From the NCBI GenBank assembly GCA_002356515.1, contig AP017605.1, forward strand, positions 5,999,020 through 6,063,019: DNA of 64,000 nt, read 5' to 3'. The position numbers were made by a program, and so were the translations under genes. Each line of letters opens with the position of its first letter. The first letter of the stretch is position 1. Below are positions 55,267 to 63,677 of the stretch, one piece after another. The notes beneath the pieces were generated by a model. It made no database searches and had not been told where the DNA came from. It saw only the letters and a program-made list of their open reading frames with translations. The DNA is from Mesorhizobium loti. Lineage in GTDB: Bacteria; Pseudomonadota; Alphaproteobacteria; Rhizobiales; Rhizobiaceae.

Positions 55267-56208
55267 TTAAAAGCCTGGGTAGCCCACGCTTTTTACTATG
55301 TCAACGCCGCGTGTTCCCACTTGTCCGTACGCCGGATTCGATTTTGCGATGCTGTTGATTTCATTCATCAAGCTTCCTCCACTCGTTGGCAGCCCATGAT
55401 GATCGATCAGCGCTTGTTCCGCAAGCCTTGCGTCCATTCTAGTTAGATTCGAAAGGCCAGGTATTTCTGAAATACTGATTCCTTTTCCACGAAGATGCTC
55501 AGCAGCACGACGAACCAAATCATTTGTTATTCCGACGTATTTGGTAACACCAGAAGCATCAACCGCTTGATATACGCTAGTTGATCCTCCTGTATAAACA
55601 GACGTCGCTGCATCTTTCAGTGCCGTCTTTCCACCAAATAAAGCAACTCCTACAAAGACCCCAGCTCTTATAGGTGCAACGCCAGGCATGAGCCCAAATA
55701 CACCATCAGCGTTGTCCACTTTTCCTGAAGCGCTGAGTTCACTCTGGCGAGCCACTTCATCGGATACTTTCGGGCTTAGACGTTCATATGGGTCCCTGTC
55801 CGCATTGAAGAAGTCCCGCCGACCCGTCCTTATCGCCTCCGCGCGGGCTTCAATCTCGGCCCGCTCGTGGTCAGCTTTTTGCGCTGCTGCCCTGGCTTCG
55901 GCGGCCGGGCCCGCAATACCTGTAGCATGCCCGTTCTGATCACTCTTGTTGACCGGATCATTCTGCGCATATGCATATCGGTTCGTCCCAACGCCCGGCA
56001 GCGTCGGATCCCAATCATCCGGCGAGACAAACCGCCCCAGCACCGGATCCATGTACCGCGCGTTGAGATACAGCAGTCCGGTCTCGGCATCGAAGCGCTC
56101 GCCTATATAACCCTTTTGCGTCTGGAAGCCGGTGTTGAGGCTCTCGCCATAGGTGGCGTAGGTGGTGCCTTCGACCACCGCGCCCGACATGTCGGTGACC
56201 AGGCGCAC
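55267..56208 (-). CDS. 5'-truncated Rhs core fragment with GIY-YIG-like nuclease toxin tip
   Basis: 313 residues from a GTG, with the Rhs frame running a further ~20 codons upstream to the repeat at 56269 ('[14 protein letters not shown]'). Residues 1-90 are Rhs core: '[20 protein letters not shown]', '[16 protein letters not shown]', '[18 protein letters not shown]'. The tip (~205-275) has GIY-YIG/URI features: Tyr213, 'KYVGITND' (Tyr224), Arg233-234, His238 and Glu264 in '[12 protein letters not shown]'. It lacks the delivery part of an Rhs protein, so it is an orphan tip that could be recombined into a full Rhs gene elsewhere. Confidence 0.75.
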   Translation of the reverse strand: MRLVTDMSGAVVEGTTYATYGESLNTGFQTQKGYIGERFDAETGLLYLNARYMDPVLGRFVSPDDWDPTLPGVGTNRYAYAQNDPVNKSDQNGHATGIAGPAAEARAAAQKADHERAEIEARAEAIRTGRRDFFNADRDPYERLSPKVSDEVARQSELSASGKVDNADGVFGLMPGVAPIRAGVFVGVALFGGKTALKDAATSVYTGGSTSVYQAVDASGVTKYVGITNDLVRRAAEHLRGKGISISEIPGLSNLTRMDARLAEQALIDHHGLPTSGGSLMNEINSIAKSNPAYGQVGTRGVDIVKSVGYPGF

Positions 56209-56268
56209 CGAGGCCAGATGCTCGCGATGCAGGAAGTATTTGGTCGTGCCGACGACCTTGATGTCGGT

Positions 56269-57012
56269 AATTACGGTGACAGTGCACTAATTTTTCTCCG
56301 TCGGCCTCGCTTTCTCGGTTTCACGGCTCTTCCGGTTTGTGCGGCAATCCGGCCCAAAAAGGCTTCATCTCCAACCGGTCGGCCGATGCTCTCGGCCTTG
56401 CGCAGCGCGTCGAAGGCAGCGACATCCGTCTCGAGCAAATCGAACAGCCCGGTAGACGATGGCAGACGATCCCTTATTGGTTGCAGATCCGTAACGCCAT
56501 CGGGCTCGCCCGTCAGATGCGCGCGAGCGCTTGACCAGGGCCAGTCCGCCGCCTGCTTCACCAGCCCCGCGCGCACCGGATTCAGTCCAAGATACCGTAC
56601 CGCCGACAAGAGGTGATCCTCGTCCATCGCGACGGCGCCGAAGCGGCCTTGCCAGAAATGTCCGGTTTTCTTCTGTCTCGCATGGATGATGCCGGCATAG
56701 GTGCGATGCACCTTGGCGAGCGCGCGCCGGAGACCGTCCGGATCGGTCGGCGTCAGGATCAGGTGCACATGGTTCGGCATCAGGCACCATGCCCAGATGC
56801 CGACATTGGCGGCGCGGCAATGCTCGACCAGCAGGGTCTTGTAGAGCGCGTAGTCCCTGGGCGTGAAAAACACCTTGGCGCGCCCGTTGCCGCGCTGCGT
56901 CACGTGGTGCGGCAGACCGGGAACGACAATGCGAGCAAGGCGAGCCATGCGGTCAGTCTACACGCGGCCATAGCCAGGCGGACAGGGTAAAAAGTGCACT
57001 GTCACCGTAATT
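56269..57012 (-). mobile_element. RAYT element 2
   Basis: About 744 bp with the same terminal inverted repeats as element 1: 56269-56295 and 56989-57012. The left end cuts the Rhs core frame of the cassette 54774-56268. The right end abuts repeat unit A'. Near identity to element 1 implies recent duplication or gene conversion. Confidence 0.85.
56271..56948 (-). CDS. REP-associated tyrosine transposase (RAYT, Y1 family), copy 2
   Basis: 225 residues, the same length as copy 1 and differing at only about a dozen positions, such as '[15 protein letters not shown]' for '[15 protein letters not shown]' and '[10 protein letters not shown]' for 'KPGKRGRRGK'. His60, His62 and Tyr119 are kept. Its stop is again inside the flanking repeat. 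Most differences lie in the C-terminal half while the first ~115 residues are identical, suggesting partial gene conversion. Confidence 0.9.
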   Translation of the reverse strand: MARLARIVVPGLPHHVTQRGNGRAKVFFTPRDYALYKTLLVEHCRAANVGIWAWCLMPNHVHLILTPTDPDGLRRALAKVHRTYAGIIHARQKKTGHFWQGRFGAVAMDEDHLLSAVRYLGLNPVRAGLVKQAADWPWSSARAHLTGEPDGVTDLQPIRDRLPSSTGLFDLLETDVAAFDALRKAESIGRPVGDEAFLGRIAAQTGRAVKPRKRGRRRKISALSP

Positions 57013-57233
57013 CGAGAATGATGGCGGTGTTTGGGGTCTATCCACGGGGTAGGTGGTGGGCGAGGCTGCAGGGGTGAGGAGAAGAGTGTGCGCGATTTGA
57101 GGATCGATGGACGCGTGCTACTCCAGCAGGGGGGTATGATTTTATCCGAGACGGCTTGGACTACAGAGGCGGGGTGGCTTGGCCTGGGAGGCCAAGCCGA
57201 CATCGCGAAAAAAGTGCACTGTCACCGTTATTC
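57013..57233. repeat. Repeat unit A', full copy, ending in repeat R7
   Basis: Homologous to 52935-53133. It contains a perfect 9-bp stem, GGCTTGGCC at 57176-57184 with GGCCAAGCC at 57190-57198, which is degenerate in the first copy. It ends with AAAAAAGTGCACTGTCACCG then TTATT at ~57208-57233 (one change from the other repeats). No open frame of protein character. Confidence 0.75.
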
Positions 57234-57282
57234 TACCTCAGATTTATCAAAAACAAATAAAAGTGACACTGTCGACACAAAA

Positions 57283-57822
57283 TCAAGCCGCAGCGAACCG
57301 GAGTCCTGTTAGCTTATTGGAATCGTATATATTTTTAAAATTATCAGAAACAATTATGTCGAACCTGGCGACAACTGGATCGTTCATTCTAAATATGTCA
57401 AGTTCTGTCGAAAATCCATTTTTCAATTTGAGCTCGAAAATCCTAGATATACTACCGTCGTCGTATTTTTCATAAGACGAAGTTAAAAAATCGAATCCGT
57501 CCACTTCATCCATAGGAACATATATTTCTATATCGTACTTGTCAGTTTTTGCTGCGTAGAATTTGTGTCGGCTCTGTAAAATTATCGCCCCAAATAGCTC
57601 GAACACTTCGCGCCTTGCAAAAAAGCCACTCCTTATAGAAGTCGCCACGAAATCTCCGATAGGGAGGGGACGCTGTTTGTCAAAGCGGAATTGCAACTTG
57701 CTTTGGTCGATATCCCTCGCACCTTCCATTCCTAGAAAATCTTGCGGTCCATAGTCATTCCCCCAATCACTAAGAATGGCATAATTTCTGGAATCTTGCT
57801 GGGTCCGCCAATATAACATCAT
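57283..57822 (-). CDS. AT-rich orphan protein, possible Imm11/DUF1629-type immunity protein
   Basis: 179 residues in clearly AT-richer DNA than its surroundings. Begins 'MMLYWRTQQDSRNYAIL'; contains 'GDFVATSIRSGFFARREVFE' and ends 'IVSDNFKNIYDSNKLTGLRF'. The general layout (a middle 'S-R----F' segment and a terminal GLRF) recalls Imm11/DUF1629 immunity proteins, but I cannot confirm it. It lies alone between repeats R7 and R8, with no toxin gene beside it. Confidence 0.5.
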   Translation of the reverse strand: MMLYWRTQQDSRNYAILSDWGNDYGPQDFLGMEGARDIDQSKLQFRFDKQRPLPIGDFVATSIRSGFFARREVFELFGAIILQSRHKFYAAKTDKYDIEIYVPMDEVDGFDFLTSSYEKYDDGSISRIFELKLKNGFSTELDIFRMNDPVVARFDIIVSDNFKNIYDSNKLTGLRFAAA

Positions 57823-57863
57823 AGCCCCTTAGAGTTGAGTTCTACCAGCGTCGACGTCGTTCG

Positions 57864-57889
57864 AATTACGGTGACAGTGCACTAATTTT
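57864..57889 (-). repeat. RAYT-associated repeat, copy R8
   Basis: AATTACGGTGACAGTGCAC followed by TAATTTT, in inverted orientation. The next bases (CCCTCGCCGGCCTC) resemble the 3' end of the RAYT genes after R2 and R5, so this may be the stub of a third, deleted RAYT element. Confidence 0.8.
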
Positions 57890-57940
57890 CCCTCGCCGGC
57901 CTCCTGCTGGAGGATATCCAGATCCCGAAGCGGGGCTAGT

Positions 57941-59263
57941 CTAGTCAGGTTGACGGTCCGCGGCCGGGCGGCGGCCGTCGATCCACAGCGCAAGCAATGT
58001 GCAGGCCGCGCCCGAGAGCAGATAGGCGCCGGCGGCGATGAGGCCGAAATTACCGGCCAACAGCAGGGCGGCGAGCGGCGCGAAGCCGGCGCCGAACATC
58101 CAGGCCAGATCCGAGGTTATCGCCGAGCCGGTGTAGCGGTACTGCCGGGAGAAGCTCGACGCGACGACGCCCGACGATTGCCCGAAACTCAATCCCAGCA
58201 GGATGAAGCCCAGCACCATGAACAGGGCCTCGCCGACGGCGCCGCCATCCAGGAGCTGAGGGGCAAAGCCGCTGAAGGTCGCGATGGCGATCGCCGAACC
58301 GCCGAGCAGCGCACGGCGTCCGACGCGATCGGCCAACGGGCCCGATGCGACGATGGCCGCGATGCCAAACAGCGCGCTCACCGCCTCGATCATCAGGAAG
58401 CGTGCCGGCCCCTCATTGGTGAACAGGAACACCCAGGAAAGCGGAAACACCGTCACCATGTGGAACAGGGCGAAACTCGCCAGCGGCGCGAAGGCGCCGA
58501 CGACGACATTGTGGCCCTCGGCCCGGATCGTGTCCCTGATGCGCGTTGGCTGCAGGTCGCCGCTCTCGTACAGTTTCGAGAATTCGGGCGTGACGACGAT
58601 GCGAAGCCTGGCGAACAGGGCCACGACATTGATGGCGAAGGCGACGAAGAAGGGATAGCGCCAGCCCCAGGAAAAGAAGTCGTCGGCCGACAGATTGGCG
58701 ACGAAGAAGGCGAAGAGGGAGCTTGCCACGATGAGGCCGATTGGCGCGCCAAGTTGCGGGATCATGGCATAGAAGCCGCGTCGATTCTGCGGCGCGTTCA
58801 GGGCCAGCAGCGAGGGCAGTCCATCCCATGTTCCGCCAAGCGCCAGCCCCTGGCCGATGCGGGCAAGCGCCAAAAGCCACACCGCGACCGCACCGATGTC
58901 GCCATAGGCCGGCAGGAACGCAATGGCGACGGTCGACGTGCCGAGCAGGAACAGCGCGATCGTCAGTTTCGCGCCGCGCCCATAGGCGCGGTCGATCGCC
59001 ATGAACAGAACCGAGCCGAACGGGCGCGCGACGAAGGCCAGCGCGAAGATGCAGAAGGAATAGAGCGTGCCGACGAGCGGGTCGTGCGTCGGAAACACCA
59101 GCTTGGGGAACACGATGACGGAGGCGATCGCATAGACGAAGAAGTCGAAGAATTCCGACGTCCTGCCGACGATCACGCCGACCGCTATATCGCCGGCGCT
59201 GACCTGGCCATGATGCGAGCCGATCAGCTCGCTGTTTGTTTCGGCAGTCGAAGTCTGAGCCAT
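57941..59263 (-). CDS. MFS transporter, metabolite:H+ symporter (MHS) type
   Basis: 440 residues from ATG 59263, twelve predicted spans. 'GRTSEFFDFFVYAIASVIVF' at TM1 and 'FARPFGSVLFMAIDRAYGRG' in the TM2-3 loop are MHS-family signatures (organic acid or osmolyte symporters such as ShiA/ProP). An upstream in-frame extension is not protein-like. Divergent from cyoA, with a 212-bp gap that would hold both promoters. Substrate unknown. Confidence 0.83.
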   Translation of the reverse strand: MAQTSTAETNSELIGSHHGQVSAGDIAVGVIVGRTSEFFDFFVYAIASVIVFPKLVFPTHDPLVGTLYSFCIFALAFVARPFGSVLFMAIDRAYGRGAKLTIALFLLGTSTVAIAFLPAYGDIGAVAVWLLALARIGQGLALGGTWDGLPSLLALNAPQNRRGFYAMIPQLGAPIGLIVASSLFAFFVANLSADDFFSWGWRYPFFVAFAINVVALFARLRIVVTPEFSKLYESGDLQPTRIRDTIRAEGHNVVVGAFAPLASFALFHMVTVFPLSWVFLFTNEGPARFLMIEAVSALFGIAAIVASGPLADRVGRRALLGGSAIAIATFSGFAPQLLDGGAVGEALFMVLGFILLGLSFGQSSGVVASSFSRQYRYTGSAITSDLAWMFGAGFAPLAALLLAGNFGLIAAGAYLLSGAACTLLALWIDGRRPAADRQPD

Positions 59264-59475
59264 CTTATCCGTCGCCACCGCGTGGAATGAACTGTCCGGA
59301 ACCCGATTCTGGGGATTCCCCAAGGGTTCTATTGTGCACTGCACACTGCGCCAAAGCCATGCCGGCTGGGCATTGGACAAATTGTCCAATGTTGCCGCGC
59401 CGCCGCGAGCAGTAGCCCTTGGATCGATACCGCACTGCAACATGAACGGTTGCCGCGGTCCATCGAGGGCAGCGT

Positions 59476-60660
59476 TTGATGAAACGATTTGGAGCCTTGC
59501 TTCTGTTCCCCCTGGCCGGGCTGTTGAGCGGCTGCGATCTGGTCGTGCTCGCGCCCGCCGGCGATGTCGCGGCCCAGCAGCGCGACCTGCTCGTGGTCTC
59601 GACCCTGCTGATGCTGGTCATCATCATCCCGGTCATGGCGCTGACGGTGTTCTTCGCCTGGCGCTACCGGCAATCCAACGCCGCGGCGACCTATGCGCCG
59701 GACTGGGATCATTCGACGAAACTGGAACTGGTGATCTGGGCGGCGCCGCTGCTCATCATCATCTGCCTTGGCGCGCTGACCTGGCTCGGCACGCATCTGC
59801 TCGACCCGTACCGCCGCATCGACCGCATCGAGCCCGGCCAGCCGGTCACCCAACTGCACAAGCCGCTGCGGGTCGAGGTCGTGGCGCTCGATTGGAAATG
59901 GCTGTTCATCTACCCGGACTACGGCATCGCCTCCGTCAACGAACTGGCCGCACCGGTCAACCAGCCGATCGACTTCCGCATCACCTCGTCGGCGGTGATG
60001 AATTCCTTCTACATCCCAGCCCTTGCCGGGCAGATCTATGCCATGCCGGCGATGGAGACGAAGCTGCACGCCGTCATCAACCGGCCGGGCACCTATAGCG
60101 GCTTTTCGGCCAATTACAGCGGCGCCGGCTTTTCGGGGATGCGCTTCGCCTTCCACGGCCTGTCCGACCAGGCTTTCGAGCAGTGGGTGGCGCAGGCCAG
60201 GACCGCGTCGGCCGCGCTCAGCCGAGAGAATTATCTCGAACTCGAAAAGCCGAGTGAGAACGAACCGGTCCGCCACTATGCCTCCGTCGATCCCGACCTT
60301 TACGGCGCCATCCTCAACCTGTGCGTCGAGCGCGGCAAGATGTGCATGAACGAGATGATGTCGATCGACGCCAAGGGTGGCCTCGGTCTTGCGGGTGTGC
60401 GCAACACGCTGCCGCTGCAATACGACAAGCTCGCCCGGCGCGGCGCGGTGTTCGGCAACGATCCGTCCTATGTCGCCAGCATCTGCACGGCGGAGGAGGC
60501 GGCTGCCGCGGCGCGCGCGGCTAGCGATGCCACGCCGGCGGATTGGCCGGCCAGGAATCTTTCCCCGCTACGTGGGGCGGGGCTGCTGAGGCCAGGCACC
60601 GAGAGCCGCCGCGCCGAGGCGGATACGCCGTCGCTTGGCCTGCTGCGGCGCGAATTGTGA
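59476..60660 (+). CDS. cyoA: Cytochrome bo-type ubiquinol oxidase subunit II
   Basis: 394 residues. Lipoprotein signal '[18 protein letters not shown]' (Cys ~20), two membrane spans ('[19 protein letters not shown]', '[19 protein letters not shown]') and a periplasmic cupredoxin domain '[20 protein letters not shown]'. The CuA Cys/His set of cytochrome c oxidases is missing, marking a quinol oxidase. It has a long C-terminal extension rich in Ala and Arg (~335-394) of unknown purpose. Confidence 0.92.
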   Translation: MMKRFGALLLFPLAGLLSGCDLVVLAPAGDVAAQQRDLLVVSTLLMLVIIIPVMALTVFFAWRYRQSNAAATYAPDWDHSTKLELVIWAAPLLIIICLGALTWLGTHLLDPYRRIDRIEPGQPVTQLHKPLRVEVVALDWKWLFIYPDYGIASVNELAAPVNQPIDFRITSSAVMNSFYIPALAGQIYAMPAMETKLHAVINRPGTYSGFSANYSGAGFSGMRFAFHGLSDQAFEQWVAQARTASAALSRENYLELEKPSENEPVRHYASVDPDLYGAILNLCVERGKMCMNEMMSIDAKGGLGLAGVRNTLPLQYDKLARRGAVFGNDPSYVASICTAEEAAAAARAASDATPADWPARNLSPLRGAGLLRPGTESRRAEADTPSLGLLRREL

Positions 60661-60670
60661 GAGACAGAAG

Positions 60671-62674
60671 ATGCCCGATACGCTGATCAAATTCATCTTC
60701 GGCCGCCTCACCCTGGACTCGCTGCCGCTGCACGAGCCGATTGTCGTCGCCACCTTCATCGCGGTGGCGCTCGGCGGCATCGCCCTTCTCGGCGTCATCA
60801 CCTATTTCAAGCTGTGGGGCTATCTGTGGCGTGAGTGGTTCACCAGCGTCGACCACAAGAAGATCGGCATCATGTACATGGTGCTCGGCCTGGTCATGCT
60901 GCTGCGCGGCTTCTCCGACGCCATCATGATGCGCCTGCAGCAGGCCATCGCCTTCAACGGTTCCGAGGGCTACCTCAATTCGCATCACTACGACCAGATC
61001 TTCACCGCCCACGGCGTGATCATGATCTTCTTCGTGGCGATGCCCTTCGTCACCGGCCTGATGAACTTCGTCGTGCCGCTGCAGATCGGCGCGCGCGATG
61101 TCTCCTTCCCCTTCCTCAACAATTTCAGCTTCTGGATGACGGTCGGCGGCGCCATACTGGTCATGGCCTCGCTGTTCGTCGGCGAATTCGCCCGCACCGG
61201 CTGGCTCGCCTATCCGCCGCTCTCCGGCATCGGCTACAGTCCTGATGTCGGCGTCGACTATTATATCTGGGCGCTGCAGGTGGCGGGCGTCGGCACGACG
61301 CTGTCGGGCATCAACCTGATCTGCACCATCATCAAGATGCGCGCACCCGGCATGACGATGATGCGCATGCCTGTCTTCACCTGGACGTCGCTCTGCACCA
61401 ACGTGCTGATCGTGGCGTCCTTCCCGGTGCTGACGGCGGTGCTCTCTCTGCTGGCTCTCGACCGCTATGTCGGCACCAACTTCTTCACCAACGACTTCGG
61501 CGGCAACCCGATGATGTATGTGAACCTCATCTGGATATGGGGTCACCCGGAAGTCTACATCCTCATCCTGCCGCTGTTCGGCGTCTTCTCCGAAGTCACC
61601 TCGACCTTCTCCGGCAAGCGCCTGTTCGGCTACACCTCGATGGTCTACGCCACGGTGGTCATCACCATCCTGTCGTACCTCGTCTGGCTGCACCACTTCT
61701 TCACCATGGGCTCGGGCGCCAGCGTCAATTCCTTCTTCGGCATCACCACGATGATCATCTCGATCCCGACCGGGGCGAAGATCTTCAACTGGCTATTCAC
61801 AATGTATCGCGGCCGCATCCGCTTCGAACTGCCGATGATGTGGACGATGGCCTTCATGCTCACCTTCGTCGTCGGCGGCATGACCGGCGTGCTGCTTGCC
61901 GTGCCGCCGGCGGACTTCGTGCTGCACAACAGCCTGTTCCTGATCGCGCATTTCCACAACGTCATCATCGGCGGTGTGCTGTTCGGCCTGTTCGCCGGCA
62001 TTGCCTACTGGTGGCCCAAGGCCTTCGGCTTCAAGCTCGATCCGTTCTGGGGCAAGGTGTCGTTCTGGTGCTGGGTGGTCGGCTTCTGGTTCGCCTTCAT
62101 GCCGCTCTACATACTCGGCCTGATGGGCGTGACGCGCCGCATGCGCGTCTTCGACGACCCTTCGCTGCAGATATGGTTCGTCATCGCCGCCTTCGGCGCG
62201 GTGCTGATCGCTGCCGGCATCGCCGCCTTCCTGATCCAGATCTTCGTCTCCATCCGCAAGCGCGAGGCCCTGACCGATCCGACCGGCGATCCCTGGGACG
62301 GCCGCACGCTCGAATGGTCGACCTCTTCGCCGCCACCCGCCTACAACTTCGCCTTCACGCCGGTCGTGCGCGACAACGACGCCTGGTGGGACATGAAGAA
62401 GGCCGGCTATACCAGACCGCTCGCCGGCTTCAAGCCGATCCATATGCCGAGCAACACCGGCACCGGCGTCATCCTGGCCGCCTTCAGCGTCGCGCTCGGC
62501 TTCGGCCTGATCTGGTACATCTGGTGGCTGGCGGCGCTGAGCTTCGTCTGCCTGATCGCCACCGCGATCGGCCACACCTTCAATTATCACCGCGACTTCC
62601 ACATTCCGGCGGCCGAGGTCACGCAGACGGAGGAGGCGAGGACGACTCTCCTCGCCGCCCAGGCTAGGGTTTGA
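60671..62674 (+). CDS. cyoB: Cytochrome bo-type ubiquinol oxidase subunit I
   Basis: 667 residues from ATG 60671. Haem-copper oxidase core with about fifteen spans: low-spin haem His in '[17 protein letters not shown]', CuB His and cross-linked Tyr in '[16 protein letters not shown]', CuB His pair in '[11 protein letters not shown]', haem o3/b ligands in '[17 protein letters not shown]'. N-terminal '[18 protein letters not shown]' is typical. Pumps protons while reducing O2 with ubiquinol. 10 bp after cyoA. Confidence 0.95.
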   Translation: MPDTLIKFIFGRLTLDSLPLHEPIVVATFIAVALGGIALLGVITYFKLWGYLWREWFTSVDHKKIGIMYMVLGLVMLLRGFSDAIMMRLQQAIAFNGSEGYLNSHHYDQIFTAHGVIMIFFVAMPFVTGLMNFVVPLQIGARDVSFPFLNNFSFWMTVGGAILVMASLFVGEFARTGWLAYPPLSGIGYSPDVGVDYYIWALQVAGVGTTLSGINLICTIIKMRAPGMTMMRMPVFTWTSLCTNVLIVASFPVLTAVLSLLALDRYVGTNFFTNDFGGNPMMYVNLIWIWGHPEVYILILPLFGVFSEVTSTFSGKRLFGYTSMVYATVVITILSYLVWLHHFFTMGSGASVNSFFGITTMIISIPTGAKIFNWLFTMYRGRIRFELPMMWTMAFMLTFVVGGMTGVLLAVPPADFVLHNSLFLIAHFHNVIIGGVLFGLFAGIAYWWPKAFGFKLDPFWGKVSFWCWVVGFWFAFMPLYILGLMGVTRRMRVFDDPSLQIWFVIAAFGAVLIAAGIAAFLIQIFVSIRKREALTDPTGDPWDGRTLEWSTSSPPPAYNFAFTPVVRDNDAWWDMKKAGYTRPLAGFKPIHMPSNTGTGVILAAFSVALGFGLIWYIWWLAALSFVCLIATAIGHTFNYHRDFHIPAAEVTQTEEARTTLLAAQARV

Positions 62675-62676
62675 GC

Positions 62677-63303
62677 ATGGCTACGACAGCAATCACGGCC
62701 GGCCCTGAACCGGTCTTTCACCTGGAAGAAGAGCATGCGCATGCCGAAGGCAGCAGCACCATGCTCGGCTTCTGGCTCTATCTGATGAGCGACTGCTTGA
62801 TCTTCGCCATGCTGTTCGCGGCCTATGGCGTGCTCGGCGGCAATTACGCGGCGGGGCCTGCTCCGAAGGACCTGTTCGATCTCGACCTGGTCGCGGTCAA
62901 CACCACCATGCTGCTCTTGTCGTCGATCACCTATGGCTTTGCCATGCTGACAATGGACAAGGGCCGCGTCGCTGCAACGCAAGCCTGGCTTGCCGTGACC
63001 GGCCTGTTCGGCCTGGCCTTCCTGTCGATCGAACTCTACGAATTCGCGCACATGATCCATGAAGGCGCGACACCACAGCGTAGCGCCTTCCTGTCGTCCT
63101 TCTTCACTTTGGTCGGCACGCACGGCCTGCATGTCACCTTCGGCACCGTCTGGCTGGTGACGCTGATGACGCAGGTCGCCAGGTTCGGCCTCACCGAGGC
63201 CAACCGCCGCCGGCTGATGTGCCTCTCGATGTTCTGGCATTTCCTCGACGTCGTCTGGATCGGCGTCTTCACCTTCGTCTATCTGATGGGGATGTTGCGA
63301 TGA
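62677..63303 (+). CDS. cyoC: Cytochrome bo-type ubiquinol oxidase subunit III
   Basis: 208 residues, five spans. 'LGFWLYLMSDCLIFAMLFAA' and 'HGLHVTFGTVWLVTLMTQVA' with the final 'SMFWHFLDVVWIGVFTFVYL' are subunit III hallmarks. ATG 62677 follows the cyoB stop by 2 bp; TTG 62671 is a less likely start. Overlaps cyoD by ATGA. Confidence 0.93.
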   Translation: MATTAITAGPEPVFHLEEEHAHAEGSSTMLGFWLYLMSDCLIFAMLFAAYGVLGGNYAAGPAPKDLFDLDLVAVNTTMLLLSSITYGFAMLTMDKGRVAATQAWLAVTGLFGLAFLSIELYEFAHMIHEGATPQRSAFLSSFFTLVGTHGLHVTFGTVWLVTLMTQVARFGLTEANRRRLMCLSMFWHFLDVVWIGVFTFVYLMGMLR

Positions 63304-63677
63304 GCGCTCATGATCACGCTGCCGATCACGGCCACGCCCATGGTGGAGCCGCGCATGGATCGTTCAGGGGTTATCTGATCGGCTTCGTCCTGTCGGTGAT
63401 CCTAACCGCCATCCCGTTCTGGCTGGTCATGAGCGGCGCCATCGACAACAAACAGGCCACGGCCATCGTCATCATGGCCTTCGCGGTGGTGCAGATCGTC
63501 GTCCACATGGTCTTCTTCCTGCATATGAACACCGCCTCGGAGGGCGGCTGGTCGATGCTGGCCCTGATCTTCACACTGATCCTGGTCGTCATCGTGCTGA
63601 CCGGCTCGCTCTGGGTGATGTACCACCTCAACGCCAACATGATGCCTGGGCTTCACGACATGCGCGAGATGCCATGA
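63300..63677 (+). CDS. cyoD: Cytochrome bo-type ubiquinol oxidase subunit IV
   Basis: 125 residues, three spans, with a His-rich N-terminus ('MSAHDHAADHGHAHGGAAHG') before 'GYLIGFVLSVILTAIPFWLV'. 'VQIVVHMVFFLHMNTASEGG' is the CyoD signature. Assists assembly of the copper site in subunit I. ATGA overlaps on both sides. Confidence 0.92.
   Translation: MSAHDHAADHGHAHGGAAHGSFRGYLIGFVLSVILTAIPFWLVMSGAIDNKQATAIVIMAFAVVQIVVHMVFFLHMNTASEGGWSMLALIFTLILVVIVLTGSLWVMYHLNANMMPGLHDMREMP

Noticed and set aside
54006..56948. IS200/IS605 insertion sequence
   Set aside because: The proteins are Y1-type but about 225 residues with the RAYT-style '[12 protein letters not shown]' motif and flanking REP-like palindromes; no TnpB and no IS200-type subterminal hairpins were seen.
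53110..57889. CRISPR array
   Set aside because: The repeats alternate in orientation, are spaced 0.1-1.5 kb apart and enclose genes; no cas genes are present.
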